This document shows, one piece after another, positions 6,797 through 15,783 of a DNA stretch of 64,000 bases (its first letter is position 1; each line of letters begins with the position of its first letter). Location: positions 434,001 to 498,000 of the forward strand of contig JADJNX010000002.1 of assembly GCA_016714125.1 (NCBI GenBank). Reading direction: 5' to 3'. The notes under the pieces were generated by a model. The model ran no database searches. It saw nothing but the letters and a program-made list of their open reading frames with translations, and was not told where the DNA came from. The position numbers were made by a program, and so were the translations under genes. This DNA is from Ignavibacteriales bacterium (GTDB lineage: Bacteria > Bacteroidota > Ignavibacteria > Ignavibacteriales > Ignavibacteriaceae).

Positions 6797-8630
6797 TATA
6801 TTTCTCCGAGAGTTTTACCACTTTCGGCATCAAAGAGAAGCTCTATGGCAACTTCCAGGTAAATTCCTGAGCGTTTAACATAGAGTTTCTTTTTGTCGTT
6901 TAAATTCAAATTAAGGTCGCGCCAAAGTTCTTTATAGAATTTTTTCCCCTTTTCAGAGAACTCTGCCTTTTTGTATTCTTTCATCACTTCTTCTTCAAGC
7001 TTGTTGCCATCATACATACCTAAAAATTCCGGGTCCTTCGATTCTCCTCCCCTCAATACCAAAACTGCATATACAACCTCGCCGGGATATTTTTCAGTAT
7101 TCACTTCCCCCCTGATAATCACAACAATAGCTTCATCCGCCTTGAGTGTTTTTAGATATTCCTGCCATTCAAATGAAAAGCGGGTATATGTGTTTGCAAA
7201 AAGTGAATCTGCGGCTAATTTTTGGGAAGAGGATGTAACTGCGGAATAGACCGTATCAATATTTTCCATCCAACCGGCCAACTCTTTTTTGCTCAAGAGC
7301 CTGAGATTTCCGTAATATTCAGCATGGCGAAGCCAGAAGACATAATCACTTTCTTCCTCTGTGAGATATTGCCCGTCAAGCTTCATTTTTGAATACCAGT
7401 ATTTCCCGGGGTTCATCATCGAGAGTATAAGATAATTGTTAAAGGCGAGATGCCTCACCTCATCATTTGATTGCATTTGGGTAAGGTAGATGGAATTGTA
7501 AAGATCAAAAGCCTGTTGCACATCTTTTCAACAAGTTGGATATCAGAAATTGAAAGTGCAGGATAAATTAATTGCCGGATATCGAGACATCTGCCAAAAA
7601 ACTCAGCCAGCATTATAGAAGCCTCCTTAAACCTGTCCTGTTTAAAGAAGATTTTGGCTACCTGCAACGCAGCCCGGTTAATGTCGGGATGAAGTGAATC
7701 AAGCAGCTCCTTTCTACCCTGGTAAACTTCAACAGCATATTCCTCCGCCTTGACCAAATCTCCCTGTAAAATCTTTAACTCACTAAGATCACTTAAAAAA
7801 TCGAAAAAGAGTGTGCTTTTCCTTGTATATCTCGGTTCAATTATACTTAAACCGTTAAAGATCAGTGAATCAGCAATCTTAATTTCACCCTTGTCCCGGT
7901 ATAACACTGAAAGTTGTTTAAGAGCACCGAGAAAAATTGGATGAACTGTTCCAACTTTGTAGGAGAGTATCCTTAGTCCCAATTTATAAAAGGAATCCGC
8001 TCTGGCAAAATCACCCGCCAATGCAATAACATCAGCAAGATATACCTGATTTATCGCATACTGTGCATTGTCCTTCCCGGTTATTTTTTCCCTGATCTCA
8101 AGCGACTTTGTCAAGTAGTTGATCGCTTTGGGCACTTCTTCAAGGAAGTAGTAAACCCTTCCAATGTTTGCCAAATCTGAGGCATACATCTCAGAATTTT
8201 CGCCTGTCACCTGCTTATCTATGTTGGCAGCAAGTTGATAATATTCTATAGCTTTTACATAATTTTTTCTGAATTTGTAGAGATCGGCAAGATTTACAAG
8301 TGTTGTGGCGTATGAAAAGTTAACCGCTCCTGCGGCTTTTTCTTTTATTTTTAGTGTTTTGAGGAAGGTCCTTTCAGCATCAAGGTATCTCAGTCGTCTC
8401 TGATAGATCATGGCAAGGTTGTTTAACGCCTTGGCATACATCGTATCGGTATTACCAAATTCCTTTTCTGCCTGCACTGCCGCCTGCTCGGCGAAGACCA
8501 TAGCAGCACCAAAATTACCTTGTGAGAAAAAGGATTGAACCTTTGAACTCAGGCTTTCATAGTTTTGAGAAAAAACTGTTGTTGATATAAAAAGAAGAAA
8601 AAGGATTGGATATCGTTTCATTTTCGCCAT
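6778..8630 (-). pseudogene. TPR-CHAT protein, frameshifted and truncated in the CHAT domain
   Basis: The N-terminal part (8630 to about 7525) has a signal peptide and about six tetratricopeptide repeats of the 42-residue type (ALNNLAMIYQRRLRYLDAER, and so on). The reading frame then changes by one base in the run GAAAAG at 7524-7529. It continues from 7527 to 6778 with helical linker sequence and the beginning of a CHAT (caspase-HetF-associated) domain (ADEAIVVIIRGEVNTEK; LLFDAESGKTLGEIYQIV). The protein stops there, in the middle of the CHAT fold and before the His/Cys protease dyad region. The stop lies inside the 3' end of convergent cas6. The frame change may be a sequencing indel; the truncation looks real. 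Confidence 0.75.
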
Positions 8631-8695
8631 TTAATTGGTAAATTCATAAAAGTTGAAAACAAATTTAATATTAATCGAGTATCCAATTTATATAA

Positions 8696-10732
8696 TCATT
8701 TATCCCTCATTTCGAAAGAGCCATCCCATTCCGTTTCCGGGGGATTTTCATCAAAGTATTTTATTCTTTTTATAAACTCAATTGAAGCCGGATCACCCGG
8801 TTTTAAGTCAGTGCAAATGGAAAAAGTTCGTCAGCTTTGGTGAAGTTTCGGTTATAATACTCATCCAAAGCCTCTTGAAACCGGAGAAAATATTCCCGGT
8901 ATTTTTCATAATATTCATCTTCCATTACCTCATAAACCTTCACAGGTTTTGTTTTCCCTTTTACTTTTATGTAATCAAGAAGTCTGGTTTGTATTCCCGA
9001 TCCCTCAATCCCATTGTAAACCGATTCAGAAATGAGAATATTACATCCATATTTTTTTCCGGCACTTTCAAGGCGCGAGGCAAGATTTACAGAATCGCCT
9101 ATAACCGTGTAATCAAACACCTGATGTGAACCCATATTCCCGAGAATCACATTACCCGAGTTTAGTCCCACTCTCGCCCTGATCTCGGGATCACCCCTTT
9201 GTTTCCATATCTTGTTTAGATCATCACACTTCTTTTGCATCTGAAGTGCCGCCCTCGTGGCTGCCAGAGAATGCCCCTCAAAATAGAGTGGGGCACCAAA
9301 TTCCGCCATTATTGCATCACCGATGTATTTGTCTATCATCCCACCATTGTTGGTGATAATTGTTGTCATCTCGGTAAAATATTCATTAAGTAATTTTACA
9401 AGTTGTTGAGGATTGGTTTTTTCCGAAATGGTGGTAAACCCTGCAATATCAGAGAAAAATATCGTTAGTTCCCGCTCTTCACCGCCAAGTGTAAGACCCT
9501 CACGATTTTCGATTAATCTGTCCACCACTGTTGGTGAAAGGTATCTCGAAAATGCCGATTTAATGAAGGACTGTTCCTTGCTCGCAGTGTATTGAATGAT
9601 TACCAATAATACCAGATAACAAACAAAAATGTTCACCTGCAGTGTCACCACAGGAAAGATGGTTCCGCCCACTATCTGGATGTAAGCAAAAAGTATAACC
9701 AGGAATAACATTGCCCAGGAAAAAACATTAAATACCATACCATTCTTTAAAGTTGCCAGAAAAGTGAGCAGAATGGAAATGCCAATAACTATCAAAAACA
9801 AAATATTTGTTGGGAAATAACTGTAAAACGAATTGGTGAAAAATGCGTTCATTATGGCAGCATGAATCAGAACCAGCGGGGCATTGTATCATCCAGGGGT
9901 GTTGAACCAACATCAGAAATCCCGGTTGAGACATCACCAACAAATACTACATTTCCTTCAAAAAATTCTGTAAGTTCATCGGTTAGTTCAGGATTCTCCG
10001 CCCTCTCAATAAAATTTCTGATCTCCATCTTCCTTTTATCTTCTTGCCATTTTACGGCAAATGGAATAAAAGTTCTTCCATGTTGATCAATCGGGATTAT
10101 AATATCCTTCTCAAGTTTGCTCTCCTTCCCTGCCGGGATGGTTATACTCTCTCCCCACTTCACTTCAATATCATTTGTATTGATCTCATAAATTTTGCAG
10201 AACATCGAGAGTGTTGCTGTTGGAATATACCCGGAATCAATTTTAATAAGCATCGGGTAAAGTCTGTAAACCCCGTCTGCTTCCGAAACTGTTGTTATAT
10301 GACCAAACGAGCCGGCAGCTTCAGCAAAAGGATCAGCCTGATATAATCCCCTCCCTGCTATGTAAGGTTTTGCAATCCCGACTCCTTGGGATGAATTAAA
10401 AACTCTTTTCATTCTCTCAAAATAAACTCCCTCACGGTCAACCCTCCCTTGTTCTCAAAACTCACGGAGAACCCGGCCGGAAGACAGATATTTCCAGCAT
10501 TTCTCACCGATTCGGCAAAAATGGAGTCAGCTTTTGGGGACGAAGGCCTTGCAAAAAGAATATCAAACATTACTGCTTCAGGTGAAAATGCTGCCAGATC
10601 GTCGATACCTCGGGCAAGGAATTTTCGCAAACAGAGTCCGGCGATGATGATTGTCTTTACTGAATACCTGCTTCTGAAACGCAATTGGTGTTCTTTCTGA
10701 AAATGGTATAGCGTGAACCTAAATTTGCGCAT
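8696..10732 (-). CDS. CHASE2-domain adenylate/guanylate cyclase (several frameshifts)
   Basis: One class III nucleotide cyclase is spread over three or four frames. The N-terminal extracytoplasmic CHASE2 sensor is read at 10732-10409 (PEAVMFDILFARPSS) and 10412-9867 (GSFGHITTVSEADGVYRLYP; NVVFVGDVSTGISD). The frame changes near 10430 and again at the GGGG at 9878-9881. Membrane helices and the cyclase domain follow (9852-8803): metal motif FFSDIAGFTTISEK, GGMIDKYIGDAIMAEFG and the transition-state region DYTVIGDSVNLASRLES. A last frame change near 8812 leads to the usual tail (LKPGDPASIEF ... WDGSF), ending at the TGA at 8696-8698. The extreme N-terminus is not clear. It probably makes cAMP in response to an external signal. 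Confidence 0.8.
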
Positions 10733-10788
10733 TTATTTGGAATTTATCAAGTTTTATGTGAGGATAATTTAAGAATTGTCACTTTATA

Positions 10789-10853
10789 TGTCATATTGTC
10801 ATGCTCTGTCAAAAATTCATATTTAGTATGCCATATTGTCTGCCATATTGTCA
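10789..10853 (+). promoter_or_regulatory. Three copies of TGYCATATTGTC upstream of hsp20 (possible activator sites)
   Basis: The 12- to 13-base element TGTCATATTGTCA (10789-10801) recurs as TGCCATATTGTCT (10829-10841) and TGCCATATTGTCA (10841-10853). The last two abut at 12-base spacing and the first is 40 bases away. They end about 55 bases before a sigma-54-like promoter, where enhancer-binding proteins usually bind. Function is inferred. Confidence 0.55.
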
Positions 10854-10906
10854 GTGCCGTACCAAACTATTTTATGTTTTCCTTCTATTTTGATCAAATT
10901 TGGCTT

Positions 10907-10940
10907 TGGCACACTCTTTGTAATATATAAGCCAAAGAGT
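10907..10940 (+). promoter_or_regulatory. Sigma-54-like promoter and inverted repeat before hsp20
   Basis: TGGCACA-N4-TTGTA (10907-10922) fits the -24/-12 consensus (TGGCACG-N4-TTGCW) except at the -12 C and the G after TGGCAC, with correct spacing. Overlapping it is an 8-base perfect inverted repeat, ACTCTTTG (10913-10920) and CAAAGAGT (10933-10940). This could be an operator or the first hairpin of the hsp20 leader. The hsp20 ATG is at 10978. Confidence 0.5.
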
Positions 10941-10977
10941 TCAACAATCATCTAAATAATAATATAGGAGAATCAAA

Positions 10978-11409
10978 ATGAGAACTTTAGTTTATAACCC
11001 AATGAAAGAAATGATTAGAATGAGCAATGCAATTGCTGATTCTCTCGAGAGGGAACTTGATTCCACATTCTCGAAGCCTGCCTGCTTCAATCCAAGAGCA
11101 GACATCGTTGAAAAAGATGGCAAGGTAAATATTCACCTTGAGTTACCGGGATTAAAAAAAGAAGACATTAAGTTAACCGTGGTTGACAACGCCATCACTG
11201 TCGAGGGTGAAAAGAAAATGGAAAACGAAGAAAACACTCGTTATTACATCAATGAAAGAATCACCGGCACCTTCAAGAGAAGTTTTAAGATGCCTTTTGA
11301 AGTCGACAGAGACAGTGTGGAAGCAAAATTTACGGATGGAATTCTCTCAATTACCATCGCAAGGGCTGAAAGAGCTCCGGAACCAAACAAAAGCATTGAA
11401 ATAAAATAA
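10978..11409 (+). CDS. Hsp20/alpha-crystallin small heat shock protein (first copy)
   Basis: A 143-residue ATP-independent holdase chaperone that keeps unfolding proteins soluble under stress. The alpha-crystallin domain spans about residues 38-130 (FNPRADIVEKDGKVNIHLEL; LPGLKKEDIKLTV; YINERITGTFKRSFKMP; DGILSITIARAE). The end NKSIEIK carries the usual I-x-I type tail. The start follows GGAG. The second hsp20 begins 16 bases after the stop, so the two form an operon and may build mixed oligomers. The upstream region carries a sigma-54-like promoter and repeated sites, described separately. Confidence 0.95.
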   Translation: MRTLVYNPMKEMIRMSNAIADSLERELDSTFSKPACFNPRADIVEKDGKVNIHLELPGLKKEDIKLTVVDNAITVEGEKKMENEENTRYYINERITGTFKRSFKMPFEVDRDSVEAKFTDGILSITIARAERAPEPNKSIEIK

Positions 11410-11425
11410 AGAAAGGAGACAAACC

Positions 11426-11836
11426 ATGTCAAAAGAGATAAATAAAACTGAAAATATCGAATCGGTCGTAAAAGTAACCGAGGACACATGGAAAGAGGCA
11501 TTTGACAAGGAGAATTGGGTACTTCCCGAAGTTAATCTCCTTGAAGATGAAGATGCATTTTATGTGGTAGTTTCCATGTCAGGCGTAAAAAGGGACGATG
11601 TGAGAATTAAACTTGAAAATGGAGATCTGGTCATTATGGGCAGGATCGACAGAGGCAAACTTGACGGTAAAAAAATCCTCCTGAAGGAAATCACCACAGG
11701 TAACTATTACCGCAAATTCAAGGTAGCAGACTCTATCGATACCGATAGTGTTGACGCCTCCTTCGAAAACGGTCAGTTAATTCTCCGTCTCGCAAAACAC
11801 GAGAGAATAAAACCGAAAACGATCGAGATCAAGTAA
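11426..11836 (+). CDS. Hsp20/alpha-crystallin small heat shock protein (second copy)
   Basis: A 136-residue Hsp20 paralogue, about residues 35-125 forming the alpha-crystallin domain (NWVLPEVNLLEDEDAFYVVV; MSGVKRDDVRIKLENGDLVI; YYRKFKVADSIDTDSVDASF; ENGQLILRLAKHE) and ending in KPKTIEIK. It has a strong ribosome binding site (AAAGGAG) and lies 16 bases after the first hsp20. It is clearly diverged from the first copy, with a more acidic N-terminus. The last eight codons and the following spacer are duplicated 1.4 kb downstream at 13214-13298. Confidence 0.95.
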   Translation: MSKEINKTENIESVVKVTEDTWKEAFDKENWVLPEVNLLEDEDAFYVVVSMSGVKRDDVRIKLENGDLVIMGRIDRGKLDGKKILLKEITTGNYYRKFKVADSIDTDSVDASFENGQLILRLAKHERIKPKTIEIK

Positions 11837-11893
11837 GAACTTGAGTACTTGAGAGACTTGAGTACCTGAGTACTTGAGTCTCTCTTGTTTCTC
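11808..11893. repeat. Direct repeat, copy 1 (hsp20 3' end plus TACTTGAG spacer)
   Basis: This 86-base stretch covers the last codons of the second hsp20 gene and the following repeated TACTTGAG spacer. It matches 13214-13298 at about 80 of 86 positions with one gap. The two copies flank the siaB-siaC cassette. Confidence 0.85.
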
Positions 11894-11925
11894 AAATTCT
11901 CTAGTTCTCAGTTTCTCAAGTTCCT

Positions 11926-12183
11926 CTAATCCAGATGCCTGAGCGAATCCACCAACTCTTTATATTTAAGGAGTTTTTTTTGAGTTTTGTCACCCATTTT
12001 GGAAATTCTCACTGATGTCTTCAATAATTTTTCGTATGATTCTGTTAATTTCATATACTCAATAAGGACAGCTCTTGCATTTGTCTCGCCTCTTTGGGGA
12101 TACTCTTTTGCATTTGCCACCATTGCAAAAAATTCAGAAAAAATTTCTTCAGTTTCATCGAGTTCATGTTTATCCGTTGTCAT
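11926..12183 (-). CDS. Small helical hypothetical protein of the siaBC cassette
   Basis: An 85-residue acidic-to-neutral protein with no recognised domain, predicted entirely helical (DETEEIFSEFFAMVANAKEY; KLLKYKELVDSLRHLD). The conserved-looking RGETNARAVLIEYMK segment is central. It starts 7 bases after the siaC stop on the same strand, so it is the third gene of the siaB-siaC unit. A partner or regulator of that switch is plausible only from position. Confidence 0.6.
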   Translation of the reverse strand: MTTDKHELDETEEIFSEFFAMVANAKEYPQRGETNARAVLIEYMKLTESYEKLLKTSVRISKMGDKTQKKLLKYKELVDSLRHLD

Positions 12184-12190
12184 TATTGCC

Positions 12191-12563
12191 TCACTCTGCT
12201 ACAACTTTAAATGGAAAAGTAACATCTTCTTTAATATCTTCACCCATCTCCTTGATATCTTCATCATCTGATTTATGATACCAGTTCACTTCAACGCTCC
12301 CACCACTTTTGTGATAGTTTTCTAATTTGTCAAACACATCGGAGAGATATTTTATTGAACTTGAATTAAGATAATCGATCCTCATGTTCAGTGTCAAATG
12401 TCCTGTTACCTCAAGAAAATAGTGCTATATCAATCGATTACCGGCTTAAAAATTCTGTGGTATTCTCCGGATACGACGAACCTGTAAGTTCAAGAACTCC
12501 GGAAGAACAATCAAAATTAATACCAAAGGTATTTTGTGTCTTTGCTAATACTAAATTATTCAT
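12191..12563 (-). CDS. siaC: SiaC-like regulatory phosphoprotein (DUF1987), frameshifted
   Basis: The start (12563, MNNLVLAKTQNTFGINFD ... TGSSYPENTTEF) and the end (from about 12430: FLEVTGHLTLNMRIDYLNSS; VNWYHKSDDEDIKEMGED) match the N- and C-terminal halves of the SiaC family. The SYPEN and N-SSS-K segments are its signature. The middle (expected FYKPVIDWIEHY) needs at least two single-base corrections between about 12440 and 12475. In Pseudomonas, SiaC is phosphorylated by SiaB, dephosphorylated by SiaA, and switches a diguanylate cyclase. The gene start overlaps the siaB stop by 8 bases. The breaks are probably sequence errors. Confidence 0.75.
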
Positions 12564-13113
12564 CGTGAGATGCTCTCCGTACTGTTATGGTTAATTTTAG
12601 AAATATTGAGTTATCCTTTTCAAACACTGAATATATTACAGGATTTTTTGATTTTCTTAAGATTTCAATAAACCCTATTCCACCACCTTTTGAATCCTCG
12701 GGGGAATCTTCCTTGAGTTTTTGTTTATAAAGAGTTTTTAATTCATCTGCGTTAAGGGAATTATACTCATCCAACTTTGCAGTTACTTTGTTTACTTGCG
12801 ACAGGGAAACCGCATTTTCTGAAGAGATGGTGATTTTTTCTGAGTTTCCAAGAATAGAAAATTTTCCGATCCCGGCTGCACTACTCATTTCATTTAAATC
12901 CCGATTAATTGAGTAAAAGCCTGTGTTCTGCAATAATTCATTTGAACAAAATAATACAATCTTAAATTCCCGTGGTGTCATAACAGTAGTATAAACATCC
13001 GACAGATATTCAGTAAATTTGATTACAAAATTGCCATTGCAGACCCCTTCATACAAATATGAGAATACCGGTGTCTCAGTTTCATTTGTTATTTCAAATT
13101 CAGGAAAACTCAT
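12556..13113 (-). CDS. siaB: SiaB-family protein kinase (DUF6272)
   Basis: A 185-residue protein of the SiaB family, GHKL-fold kinases that phosphorylate SiaC. Family marks are LLQNTGFYSINRDLNE (residues about 60-75), GIGKFSILGNSEKITISSEN and the ATP-lid-like KGGGIGFIEILRKSKNPVIYSV near the C-terminus. With siaC and a small gene it forms a leftward three-gene unit. No SiaA phosphatase or SiaD cyclase is adjacent; the broken CHASE2 cyclase 2 kb away makes a different nucleotide. The cassette is bracketed by direct repeats containing an hsp20 end, suggesting it was inserted or trapped by a duplication. Confidence 0.82.
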   Translation of the reverse strand: MSFPEFEITNETETPVFSYLYEGVCNGNFVIKFTEYLSDVYTTVMTPREFKIVLFCSNELLQNTGFYSINRDLNEMSSAAGIGKFSILGNSEKITISSENAVSLSQVNKVTAKLDEYNSLNADELKTLYKQKLKEDSPEDSKGGGIGFIEILRKSKNPVIYSVFEKDNSIFLKLTITVRRASHDE

Positions 13114-13189
13114 TATTTTCTCGATTATTTATGATTCCAACTTTTGTAACATCCTCAGACTGTGACTCACGATCACAATGCCTATTTAT

Positions 13190-13241
13190 TTCAAATTACA
13201 ATATTCCACGTACTAAAACCAAAACTATCAAAATCAAGTAA
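13190..13241 (+). pseudogene. Remnant of an hsp20 3' end
   Basis: Rightward reading ends in NIPRTKTKTIKIK followed by TAA (13239-13241), matching the C-terminal tail of Hsp20 proteins (compare KPKTIEIK at the end of the second hsp20). No alpha-crystallin domain precedes it; siaB occupies the place on the other strand. It is best read as a leftover of a duplicated or interrupted hsp20. Confidence 0.5.
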
Positions 13242-13298
13242 GAAATTGAGTACTTGAGAGACTTGAGTACCTGAGTACTTGAGTTTCTCTTGTTTCTC
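13214..13298. repeat. Direct repeat, copy 2
   Basis: Second copy of the 86-base repeat at 11808-11893, differing by one gap and five substitutions. It again includes an hsp20-like tail, the TAAGAA stop context and the TACTTGAG units. It is followed by low-complexity TCTCTAGTTC repeats up to the amidase stop. Confidence 0.85.
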
Positions 13299-13328
13299 TA
13301 GTTCTCAGGTTCTCTAGTTCTCTAGTTC

Positions 13329-15783
13329 CTACTTCAAAAGTATCATCTTCCTGCTTATAACCCCAAGGCCTGTTGAGAGTCTGTAAATGTAAACTCCTCC
13401 GGGGAGGTTGGCGGCATCAAACGAATAGTTGTAACTTCCACGATCCATCTCTGAATCCACAAGTGAAGCAACTTTTTCACCAAGAACCGAGTAAACATCA
13501 AGTTTTACTGTTGATCTTGAAGGTAAACTAAAGTTGATAACCGTACTTGGGTTAAACGGATTTGGATAATTTTGAGCCAGATTGTAAACATCGGGATTCC
13601 TGAAACATCCTCCTTAATCCCAGCATCACACCAACACAAAACCTTGGCATCGTCAAAGTAGAGTGTACCGATGTTTTGGTTTCCTTGTTCATAAGAGAAT
13701 TGATAACTGTCAAAGCTGAGAGGATATTCTATTGAGCCATTACCAATCCAGGTACCTGTTCCTGATTGAAATTCCCAATAAACAGGTTTCCAGCCAAACC
13801 AATTTACATTATACCAGGGACTGACCTCATGCCCACCCGGCCCTGCATCATTGATACAAAAACGGAATTTGTTGTTTTTTCCATCTCCAAACACATAAGT
13901 CTGAATCCATTTCCCTACACCAAAATTTGCCGGCGTGGCTCCATAATACTCCCTGATCAACCATTCACTTGCATTCAAATCCCAACCGTAGTCGAGCCTC
14001 ATCGACTTACTGCTGCCTGATCCATGATTTATGATGGTCCCATCAGAGAATATATTTGTTGTGTCAGTTAAAATTCCAACCGTGGTACCACTCTGCTGTG
14101 GAACCCACCAGTTTGCAATTCCCGACTCAAAATTGTCAATGGTAACAACATCAACAAACCCCAGATCAAGGACAAAATTGACTTCATACGGTTCAGTGGT
14201 TGCATTCCCCGACATATCTTCAACACCTGCTTCAACTCTTAGTCTGTACATTACAGGATAAACAATATCCTCTCTCACAAAGATGTTAATTGCGGAAACA
14301 TTGTTACCACCATAATATCTTGTATAAACCTGAAGGTCTGCATTAGTCACACTATTTTGAGTCTTTAGTTTACCACTTAGTGAAGAGGTTTTTAACGGTT
14401 CGTTAAATGTTATGTTGAGGACAGGTCTCTTATCATAAACTGTCTGTATCCCCAGGGGTAACTTGTAATAACAGCGGGAGCTATAAAATCAGGAATTTTA
14501 GTGCGGAAATTTAATGCATAAGCGTCTCCTCCAATACCATTTCCATCACCATCAAGCGGATGATTAAACTTGTCCTTCGCTGTAGCTTGAATTAAAAGAG
14601 TATACTGAGTGGATGGGGTCATGTTCGCCGTGGTAATCGTGAGAATCCTGTCAGATCCTCCCCAGGTAGTTGTGGTACCTGCAACGGGTGGATTAAAAGA
14701 GATTGCACTGTTAACAGAAGCGACATCCATCGGGCGACTGAAAGTTATTTGGATATTCTTTAATCCGGGAGATAGCGAATCTCCGGCAGCCGGAATACTT
14801 TCCGCAATATATGGCGGAGTGATATTTCCAAGTTGAACATCCTTAAATGTGAAGAAGGTATCAGACATGGCAACGTTACCGATATAAGTTTCATATCCGG
14901 GGGCGGAAACTGTTATTTGCTGATTCCCTCCGGGAACTCTCTCAAAATAGTAAAAGCCGTTTCTGAGAAGAGTTGAATCGGTAGTGTAATTATGAAAAAG
15001 TGACTGATATGTATCGGTTTTATAGGTTCTGCCATCAACAGTTATAATTGCACCATTGATCTGCTGACCACTTTCCGAATCCGTTATCTTCCCTGCCATA
15101 ATCCCTGGGTACGGTCTGTTTGCACCCTTAAACTTGATGATCGACCACCAGAAAGTTTTTGCCTCAAGGCGTTTATATTCATAATTCATATTAAGAGTGT
15201 TTTGCATCGGGTTGGTGTGAAATCCTGCTTCACTCAGTTCCGAAGGCATGTTGGTAAGTCTGTTGACAGAAAGATACGGACCACCACTTGTGCAACCGTA
15301 AAATGTGCAATCTCCGATCGATCCTCTACTGGTTGATGTCCTCATTCCCTTGGTCAAATTGCCAATCATTATATCGCTCATTGCCTTGCCACCATTTGGC
15401 ACTTTCTCCAGGCCGTTTGCATATTGACCCCAAAGCAAAAGAGTGGTGTTACTGCTTGCAGCTCCCGCATCACTATGAATGGAATGAAACCAGGCTGCAC
15501 CAATAGAATTTGCATAGTCAGATCTTTGTGAGAGACCTACAATTACGAGGCTGTCTGAACGAGTCAGGTAAACAGTATCAATATCTGTTGAATCCAACAG
15601 AAATGCCTGAAGATGCTTGGCAACATACAGATTTTTCATCGCTTCAGGATAATTATAGATACCCATGTTTTCCTGCTGACTATGTCCGGGATCAAGTACT
15701 ATATTCCAGCCTGAAAGCCCGGTTATCTGAGAAAACACAGGAACTGAGAATAAAAATAGAGCCAATAAGAAGAACTTTTTCAT
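13329..15783 (-). CDS. Secreted N-acetylmuramoyl-L-alanine amidase with T9SS-type C-terminal domain (two frameshifts)
   Basis: A signal peptide (MKKFFLLALFLFSVPVFS) leads to an Amidase_3 domain (about residues 25-225). It contains the zinc-site histidine of VLDPGHSQQ, the second histidine in WFHSIHSDAG and the catalytic glutamate in SELSEAGFHTNP. Next come a carboxypeptidase-regulatory-like beta domain (about 230-300), an Ig-like domain (about 315-420), a second Ig-like part, and a jelly-roll or carbohydrate-binding-like domain (FESGIANWWVP). The end is a sorting domain (NLAQNYPNPFNPSTVINFS ... SRKMILLK). The frame changes near 14455 and near 13590. About 815 residues when joined. It would cleave peptidoglycan stem peptides outside the cell. 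Its ATG overlaps the stop of the upstream propeller gene (ATGA). Confidence 0.85.

Noticed and set aside
5863..6800. CRISPR array next to cas6
   Set aside because: I read the flanks of cas6 on both sides and found no direct repeat of 24-37 bases with spacers; only a short inverted repeat (ATTTGAA/TTCAAAT at 5921-5941) is present.
7518..7530. Programmed -1 ribosomal frameshift in the TPR-CHAT gene
   Set aside because: The site GAAAAG lacks a proper heptameric slippery sequence and no stimulating hairpin is evident, and many other genes show the same kind of one-base break.
6778..8630. Type III-E (Craspase) locus based on TPR-CHAT beside a cas gene
   Set aside because: No Cas7-11 gene, array or cas1 is visible, and TPR-CHAT proteins are common in this phylum without CRISPR. 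Kept only as a question in the findings.
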